A model generated the notes under the pieces. It did no database searches and was not told where the DNA came from. It saw only the letters and a list, made by a program, of their open reading frames with translations. A stretch of 10,089 nucleotides of DNA from UBA11164 sp034376725. Lineage in GTDB: Bacteria; Pseudomonadota; Gammaproteobacteria; Xanthomonadales; Xanthomonadaceae. Location: contig JAXMJH010000137.1 of assembly GCA_034376725.1 (NCBI GenBank), positions 1-10,089 on the forward strand, in the 5' to 3' direction. Position numbers and translations under genes: made by a program. Below are positions 5,938 through 10,089 of this stretch, piece after piece. How positions within the stretch are numbered: the stretch's first letter is position 1; every line of letters starts with the position of its first letter.

Positions 5938-7227
5938 ATGAACGAAACCGATTCGTCCGAGCGGCCATCTGCCGACCCATCAACCCATCCGGCCGGGGCG
6001 GGCGACCGGGACGCTCTGTACGTGCTGGCCCGACAGCTGATCGGCCAGTCGCGGCCCCGCGAGGCCGTTCCCGTGCTCATGCGCGCCGTGGCGGCCGGCC
6101 ACGCCGAAGCAGCGGTCGAGCTGGCGCGAGTATTCCTGTTTCTCCCCGAGTCCGACGCGGAGATCGCCGAAGCCGTCCGGCTGCTGCGCTGGGCCGATGC
6201 CAAGGCGGTGCCGCAGGCACCCTATTGGCTGGCACTGGTCGCCCTCGGCGATTCGGCCATCGCCCGCGATTTCGAGCAGATCAACCGCTGGATGCTGGCC
6301 AGCGCGCGGCGCAAGTTTCCTCCGGCGATGCGGGCGCTGGCACTGTTTTTCGCGCGCTCGGGCACACCGAGCGATGCCGCCACCAGCACCGCCTTGCTGA
6401 ACGAAGCCTGCGCGCTGGGCGATGCGAACGCCGCGCAGTTTCTGGTCGATCGCGCGCGGCTGGGCGAGTCGATGCCGGCCGACCCGAAGCTGGCCGCCGA
6501 CCTCGCCCGGCAATTGGCTAGCCATGGCTTCGGTCCCGGCGCGAATGTGCCGCGCGCCGGCCCGGCAACGGGCGCCAGCTCGGACACGTCCGGTCAGCTT
6601 TCGCTGGAGCGGCTGCTGATGCTGCCCACGGCGCAAACCCTGCACGATGCGCCCTGGGTGCGGGTGTTCGACGGGGTTTTGAGCGCGGAGGACTGCCGGT
6701 TCATTACCGTCATGGCGCAGCCGCACCTGCGCCGCTCAAAAGTGTTCGATCCGGACAGGGGCGACGCCATCGAATTTCAGGTGCGCACCAGTCAGGATGC
6801 CAGCATCGATCCAATCCAGGAGGATTTCTGGCTGCGCCTCCTGCAGCTTCGGATGGCCGCAGTGTCGGGCGGAGAACTGATCCACGCCGAGCCGCTGGCG
6901 GTGCTGCGCTATGGCCCGGGCGAGCAGTATCACCCGCACTACGATGCCCTGCCCGAGCACGCCGAAGGCCAACAGCTGGACACGTTTGGGCAGCGGCAGA
7001 CCACGCTGTGCTGCTACCTGAATCCGGTCGAGGCCGGCGGCGCAACCGACTTTCCGAACATCGGCGTGCGCGTTCAGCCGGCGCCGGGGCGCGCAGTGGT
7101 GTTCGACAACCTGCTGGCCGACGGGCTTCGCCATCCCGACAGCCTGCATGCCGGCATGCCGGTCGAGCGCGGCGAAAAATGGCTCGCCACCCTCTGGCTT
7201 CGACAGCGCCCGTTGCGGCATTTTTGA
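5938..7227 (+). CDS. 2-oxoglutarate/Fe(II) oxygenase, prolyl 4-hydroxylase type, with N-terminal Sel1/TPR-like helices, 429 aa
   Basis: The C-terminal half (about residues 235-425) is a prolyl-4-hydroxylase-like dioxygenase. The iron-binding HxD is His334-Tyr-Asp336 in 'YHPHYDALPE'. The distal histidine is His404 in 'DSLHAGMPV', and Lys414 in 'RGEKWLAT' is placed to bind the 2-oxoglutarate carboxylate. 'YLNPVEAGGATDFP' (360-373) is the typical strand between them. The N-terminal half (about 24-200) is a helical repeat region with Sel1-like units such as 'AVPVLMRAVAAGHAEAAVEL' (43-62) and 'ALLNEACALGDANAAQFLV' (152-170), probably for protein binding. A stretch rich in Gly, Pro, Ala and Ser (about 198-220) links the halves. 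There is no signal peptide, so it is probably cytoplasmic. The substrate is unknown; a protein proline is a reasonable guess. The start ATG at 5938 is chosen because the first residues are hydrophilic and the frame has no better one, though no Shine-Dalgarno is visible. Confidence 0.9.
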   Translation: MNETDSSERPSADPSTHPAGAGDRDALYVLARQLIGQSRPREAVPVLMRAVAAGHAEAAVELARVFLFLPESDAEIAEAVRLLRWADAKAVPQAPYWLALVALGDSAIARDFEQINRWMLASARRKFPPAMRALALFFARSGTPSDAATSTALLNEACALGDANAAQFLVDRARLGESMPADPKLAADLARQLASHGFGPGANVPRAGPATGASSDTSGQLSLERLLMLPTAQTLHDAPWVRVFDGVLSAEDCRFITVMAQPHLRRSKVFDPDRGDAIEFQVRTSQDASIDPIQEDFWLRLLQLRMAAVSGGELIHAEPLAVLRYGPGEQYHPHYDALPEHAEGQQLDTFGQRQTTLCCYLNPVEAGGATDFPNIGVRVQPAPGRAVVFDNLLADGLRHPDSLHAGMPVERGEKWLATLWLRQRPLRHF

Positions 7228-7404
7228 AGCCCAATGGCCAGACGGCCGTCGCGCGTGCGCTGATAGGCAGCGAAGATCGGCACCGGTTCTGTTTCGGCAC
7301 TGTCTGCTTCGGCACTCGCGCGCAGTCGAGCAACTAATGCACACGCTCCAAATTTAAATGCGCAACTTTCGCCCCCAATTGCGCTGTCGAATGTCGTAAC
7401 CGGG
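7228..7404. other. Non-coding gap after the oxygenase, with a tandem repeat and an AT-rich patch
   Basis: No gene is supported. The stretch holds a 15-bp tandem duplication (7288-7317) and an AT-rich patch near 7348-7360 (CCAAATTTAAATG). The patch lies upstream of the predicted leucine dehydrogenase promoter and could act as an UP-like or regulator-binding region. No convincing hairpin plus T-run terminator is seen after the oxygenase stop. Confidence 0.4.
7288..7317. repeat. 15-bp imperfect tandem duplication
   Basis: TCTGTTTCGGCACTG (7288-7302) is followed directly by TCTGCTTCGGCACTC (7303-7317), matching at 13 of 15 positions. It lies in non-coding DNA between the oxygenase and leucine dehydrogenase genes. 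Confidence 0.75.
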
Positions 7405-7433
7405 CTGTTGCGCCGGGCTTATTGCATTAAAAT
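7405..7433 (+). promoter_or_regulatory. Possible promoter of the leucine dehydrogenase / isovaleryl-CoA dehydrogenase unit
   Basis: TAAAAT at 7428-7433 is a fair -10 box. CTGTTG at 7405-7410 is a poor -35 at the ideal 17-nt spacing. Directly downstream, GCCGGT (7434-7439) and ACCGGC (7452-7457) form an inverted repeat overlapping the expected transcription start. It could be an operator or a hairpin at the 5' end of the message. Confidence 0.4.
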
Positions 7434-7451
7434 GCCGGTTCTTCGCGGCTT

Positions 7452-7554
7452 ACCGGCCCACACGACCACACCTCATCACCAGAACGCATCCGGCTGCCGG
7501 TACCCAACCCGATTTCCGCTCCCGTACGCGCCCAACCCGCTTGGAGTACTACCC
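7452..7554 (+). promoter_or_regulatory. C-rich, G-poor leader of leucine dehydrogenase, with ribosome binding site
   Basis: By hand count, roughly 89 nt from 7452 hold about 44 C and 16 G, unlike the coding strands around it. The reading frame is open through the leader, but the peptide (many Pro, His and Thr) matches no part of the dehydrogenase family. GGAG at 7543-7546, 8 nt before the ATG at 7555, marks the true start. A C-rich, G-poor, weakly structured message of this kind is what Rho prefers to bind. Confidence 0.5.
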
Positions 7555-8655
7555 ATGATTTTCGAAACCATCGCCCACACCGAGCACGAAGAAGTGGTGT
7601 TCTGCCACAACGCCGATGCCGGTCTGCGCGCCATCATCGCCATCCACAACACCGTTCTCGGCCCGGCCCTGGGCGGCACCCGGATGTGGCCCTATGCCAG
7701 CGAGACCGAAGCGGTCGAAGACGTGCTGCGTCTGTCGCGCGGCATGACCTACAAGGCGGCGGTGTCGGGCCTGAACCTGGGCGGCGGCAAGGCGGTGATC
7801 TGGGGCGACCCGGCCAAGGACAAGTCCGAGGCGTTGTTCCGCGCCTTCGGTCGCTTCGTGAACTCGCTCAACGGGCGCTACATCACCGCCGAAGATGTCG
7901 GCATCGATGTCAACGACATGGAATGGGTGCTCAAGGAAACCGAGTATGTGACCGGCGTGCACCAGGTCCACGGCGGCTCGGGCGATCCATCGCCATTCAC
8001 CGCCTACGGCACCCTGCAGGGCCTGCAGGCCGCGCTGGCCAAGCGGTTCGGCAACGAGGACGTGGGCAAGCGCAGCTATGCCGTGCAGGGCGTGGGCCAT
8101 GTCGGCATCGAGTTCGTCAAGCTGCTGCACGAGCGCGGCGCCAAGATCTTCGTCACCGACATCAACCAGAACGCGGTGCAGCGAGCGGTCGATGAGTTCG
8201 GCGCCGAAGCCGTGGGCCTCGACGAAATCTATGACGTCGACGCCGATGTCTACTCGCCCACCGCGCTCGGCGGCACCGTCAACGAGCGCACCCTGCCGCG
8301 CCTGAAGTGCAAGATCATCTGCGGCGCGGCCAACAACCAGCTGGCCAGCAACGCCGTCGGCGACGAGCTGGAGGGTCGCGGCATCCTGTACGCGCCCGAT
8401 TACGCGGTCAACGCCGGTGGCTTGATGAACGTGTCGCTGGAAATCGACGGTTACAACCGCGAGCGCGCGATGCGCATGATGCGCACCATCTATCACAACG
8501 TCGGGCGGATCTTCGAGATCGCCGAACGCGACGGGATTCCCACCTACAAGGCCGCCGACCGGATGGCCGAAGAGCGCATCACGGCGATCGGCAAGCTGCG
8601 CCTGCCGCATCTGGGCCAGACGGCGCCGCGCTTCATGGGCCGGCGCAATTCCTGA
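7555..8655 (+). CDS. Leucine (branched-chain amino acid) dehydrogenase, 366 aa
   Basis: This enzyme catalyses NAD-dependent oxidative deamination of leucine, and probably valine and isoleucine, to 2-keto acids; it belongs to the Glu/Leu/Phe/Val dehydrogenase superfamily. The substrate domain has MTYKAA with Lys67 and the glycine-rich GLNLGGGKAVIWGDP (72-86) with catalytic Lys79. Asp114 in TAEDVGIDVN is the conserved acid. The NAD domain has VQGVGHVG (177-184; GxGxxG is 179-184), and Asp202 in FVTDIN favours NAD over NADP. The length is normal for the family. The frame extends upstream to 7408, but the start at 7555 is chosen because MIFETIAHTEHEEVVFCHN matches the family start and has GGAG 8 nt upstream. 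It is followed after 4 nt by isovaleryl-CoA dehydrogenase, the third enzyme of leucine breakdown. Valine or phenylalanine preference cannot be excluded from sequence alone. Confidence 0.92.
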   Translation: MIFETIAHTEHEEVVFCHNADAGLRAIIAIHNTVLGPALGGTRMWPYASETEAVEDVLRLSRGMTYKAAVSGLNLGGGKAVIWGDPAKDKSEALFRAFGRFVNSLNGRYITAEDVGIDVNDMEWVLKETEYVTGVHQVHGGSGDPSPFTAYGTLQGLQAALAKRFGNEDVGKRSYAVQGVGHVGIEFVKLLHERGAKIFVTDINQNAVQRAVDEFGAEAVGLDEIYDVDADVYSPTALGGTVNERTLPRLKCKIICGAANNQLASNAVGDELEGRGILYAPDYAVNAGGLMNVSLEIDGYNRERAMRMMRTIYHNVGRIFEIAERDGIPTYKAADRMAEERITAIGKLRLPHLGQTAPRFMGRRNS

Positions 8656-8659
8656 TCCG

Positions 8660-9817
8660 ATGCGCGCATTTCCGCTAGGTGAAGAGATCGACGTACTGCG
8701 CGATGCCGTGCGTCGATTTGCCGAGTCCGAGATCGCCCCTCGCGCAGCCGAGATCGATCACGACAACGCGTTCCCGCAGGATCTCTGGCCCAAGCTGGGC
8801 GAAATGGGTCTGCTGGGCATTACCCTGCCGGGTGAATTCGGCGGCTCCGAGCTGGGCTATCTGGCGCATCTGGTGGCGATGGAGGAAATCTCCCGCGCCT
8901 CGGGCAGTGTCGGCCTGAGTTACGGCGCGCACTCCAACCTGTGCCTGCAAAACCTGTACAGCAACGGCAACCAGGCCCAGCGCGAGAAGTATCTACCGCG
9001 CCTGTGCAGCGGCGAATGGAAGGGCGCGCTGGCGATGAGCGAGCCGGGCGCCGGCTCCGACGTGGTCGGCTCGATGTCCTGCCGGGCCGAGAGGCACGGC
9101 GACCGCTGGCTGGCCAACGGCAGCAAGATGTGGATCACCAACGGCCCCGAGGCCGATGTGCTGATCGTCTACATGCGCACCGCAGGCAAGGAGGCCGGCA
9201 GCCGCTGTCTGACCGCGTTCATCGTCGAGCGCGGGATGCCGGGATTCTCCACCGCGCAGAAGCTGGACAAACTGGGTATGCGCGGCTCGAACACCTGCGA
9301 ACTGGTGTTCGACAACTGCGAGATCCCCGACGAAAACGTGCTCGGCGAGGTGAATCAGGGCGTCAAGGTGCTGATGAGCGGTCTCGATACCGAGCGACTG
9401 GTATTGACCGGCGGTCCGCTCGGCCTCATGCAGGCGGCGCTGGATGCCGCCCTGCCCTACGTGCGCGAGCGCAAGCAGTTCGATGCCGCCATCGGCACGT
9501 TCGGCATCATGCAGGCCAAGATCGCCGACATGTACACCGCGTTGCAGTCCAGCCGCGCCTTTGCCTACCAGGTGGCGCGCGATTTCGACGCCGGTCGCCG
9601 CAGCCGGATCGACTCCGCCGCCTGCCTGCTGCACGCCTCCGAGGCCGCCGTGCAGGTTGCGCTGGAAGGCATCCAGGCGCTGGGCGGCAACGGCTACATC
9701 AACGAATACCCGACCGGTCGCATCCTGCGCGATGCCAAGCTGTACGCCATCGGCGCCGGCACCAACGAAATCCGTCGCATGCTGATCGGACGCGAGTTGT
9801 TCGAAGGCAAGGCCTGA
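8660..9817 (+). CDS. ivd: Isovaleryl-CoA dehydrogenase, 385 aa
   Basis: This FAD enzyme oxidises isovaleryl-CoA to 3-methylcrotonyl-CoA in leucine catabolism (also named liuA). Acyl-CoA dehydrogenase signatures are clear: ALAMSEPGAGSD (123-134), KMWITNGPEADV (156-167) and ALGGNGYINEYPTGRILRDA (340-359). SVGLSYGAHSNLC (83-95) is characteristic of isovaleryl-CoA dehydrogenases. Glu245 in SGLDTERLVLTGGPLG lies where this subfamily places its catalytic base, an internal position different from that of most acyl-CoA dehydrogenases. Length is normal. The ATG at 8660 is 4 nt after the leucine dehydrogenase stop and has no strong Shine-Dalgarno sequence, so translation is probably coupled. In related bacteria further leucine-degradation genes (carboxylase subunits, hydratase, lyase) usually follow; here an IS256-type element begins about 143 nt downstream. 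Confidence 0.95.
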   Translation: MRAFPLGEEIDVLRDAVRRFAESEIAPRAAEIDHDNAFPQDLWPKLGEMGLLGITLPGEFGGSELGYLAHLVAMEEISRASGSVGLSYGAHSNLCLQNLYSNGNQAQREKYLPRLCSGEWKGALAMSEPGAGSDVVGSMSCRAERHGDRWLANGSKMWITNGPEADVLIVYMRTAGKEAGSRCLTAFIVERGMPGFSTAQKLDKLGMRGSNTCELVFDNCEIPDENVLGEVNQGVKVLMSGLDTERLVLTGGPLGLMQAALDAALPYVRERKQFDAAIGTFGIMQAKIADMYTALQSSRAFAYQVARDFDAGRRSRIDSAACLLHASEAAVQVALEGIQALGGNGYINEYPTGRILRDAKLYAIGAGTNEIRRMLIGRELFEGKA

Positions 9818-9830
9818 GTTCCCGGCAGCG

Positions 9831-9861
9831 GGCGCGTGCGGGCGGTTCGCCGCGCTGCGCC
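9831..9861 (+). terminator. GC-rich stem-loop after ivd, possible terminator
   Basis: GGCGCG (9831-9836) pairs with TGCGCC (9856-9861, one G-T pair). Inside it GCG (9838-9840) pairs with CGC (9853-9855), and CGG (9843-9845) pairs with CCG (9850-9852) around a TTCG tetraloop, with two small bulges. It starts 14 nt after the ivd stop. No T-run follows, so it may stabilise the 3' end rather than terminate transcription. Confidence 0.35.
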
Positions 9862-9960
9862 GGGCTTTGGCTGGCGAAGGCCCGAACCATGCGGGTGTAG
9901 TGTTGCGTTCTGAACGGAACGTACCCAGAAAGTCGGCTGGTCGATGTGGCGGCCAGAGCC

Positions 9961-10089
9961 GGAGGGTGTGCAGAATTTTGTGTAAACGGGGTTCGGTTTA
10001 CAGCTGAGGGAGCCGTCCCTCGAACTGGATCGTAAAGCGGTTCAGTGCAGCCTTCCAGTCGCGGATCGGCATCGTCCATTTCTTGCTGA
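9961..10089 (-). mobile_element. IS256-family insertion sequence, 3' end, cut by the window edge
   Basis: GGAGGGTGTGCAGAATTTTG (from 9961) continuing into TGTAAAC has the look of an IS256-family terminal repeat: a G-rich tip, then TGTGCAGAATTTTGTG. It is followed 10 nt later by the stop of a transposase reading toward it. The exact outer base could be off by a few. The other end is outside the window, so target duplication cannot be checked. Confidence 0.75.
9998..10087 (-). CDS. IS256-family (mutator-type) transposase, C-terminal 29 residues only
   Basis: On the minus strand, the frame entering from the window edge reads SKKWTMPIRDWKAALNRFTI and then QFEGRLPQL before a TAA at 9998-10000. 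'KWTMPIRDWKxALNxF-I-FEGR' is the hallmark C-terminus of IS256-family transposases. Catalytic residues lie outside the window. The gene converges on ivd. Confidence 0.9.
   Translation of the reverse strand, partial: SKKWTMPIRDWKAALNRFTIQFEGRLPQL

Noticed and set aside
7408..7554. N-terminal 49-residue extension of leucine dehydrogenase
   Set aside because: It is unlike the family N-terminus and overlaps the predicted promoter; a ribosome binding site and the family start are at 7555.
7549..8610. 353-codon open frame on the minus strand
   Set aside because: It is the antisense shadow of leucine dehydrogenase.
8941..9900. 319-codon open frame on the plus strand
   Set aside because: It is an out-of-frame shadow of isovaleryl-CoA dehydrogenase, rich in Arg, Ala and Gly with no domain pattern.

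Overview
The window is about 10 kb of GC-rich DNA from a gammaproteobacterium, most likely Xanthomonadales (Xanthomonas/Lysobacter/Rhodanobacter-like). That placement is an inference. It rests on the GC-rich codon use, the leucine dehydrogenase / isovaleryl-CoA dehydrogenase pair, and tandem GGGAATC heptamers of a kind I associate from memory with this order.

Both edges lie inside insertion sequences. The left edge holds the last 39 codons of an IS1595-type (ISXO2-like) transposase. The right edge holds the last 29 codons and the terminal repeat of an IS256-family element. The window may therefore be a whole assembly contig broken at multicopy elements.

Left to right: the IS1595 end; about 270 bases with no convincing gene; a tight cluster of four small minus-strand genes (a 77-aa unknown, DUF2283, DUF2442, DUF4160); then the large minus-strand icmF gene. 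icmF encodes fused isobutyryl-CoA mutase: a B12-binding domain, a MeaB-like GTPase chaperone and the mutase barrel in one chain. The DUF4160 start lies 3 nt beyond the icmF stop, and the small-gene cluster is visibly poorer in GC, so it looks like an acquired module read through from icmF. Upstream of icmF is a minus-strand gene for a small exported protein with a possible LolA-like fold. Divergent from it is a plus-strand 2-oxoglutarate/Fe(II) oxygenase of prolyl-4-hydroxylase type with Sel1/TPR-like helices in front. A 327-base gap with a C-rich leader follows, then a two-gene unit: leucine dehydrogenase and isovaleryl-CoA dehydrogenase.

The metabolic theme is branched-chain amino acid and acyl-CoA turnover. 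Leucine dehydrogenase makes the 2-keto acid. After an oxidative decarboxylation encoded elsewhere, isovaleryl-CoA dehydrogenase makes 3-methylcrotonyl-CoA. IcmF interconverts isobutyryl-CoA (from valine) and n-butyryl-CoA.

The oddest structure is inside icmF. The linker between the B12-binding and GTPase domains contains three blocks, each of exactly four tandem heptamers, in both orientations. They are translated in frame as low-complexity peptide.
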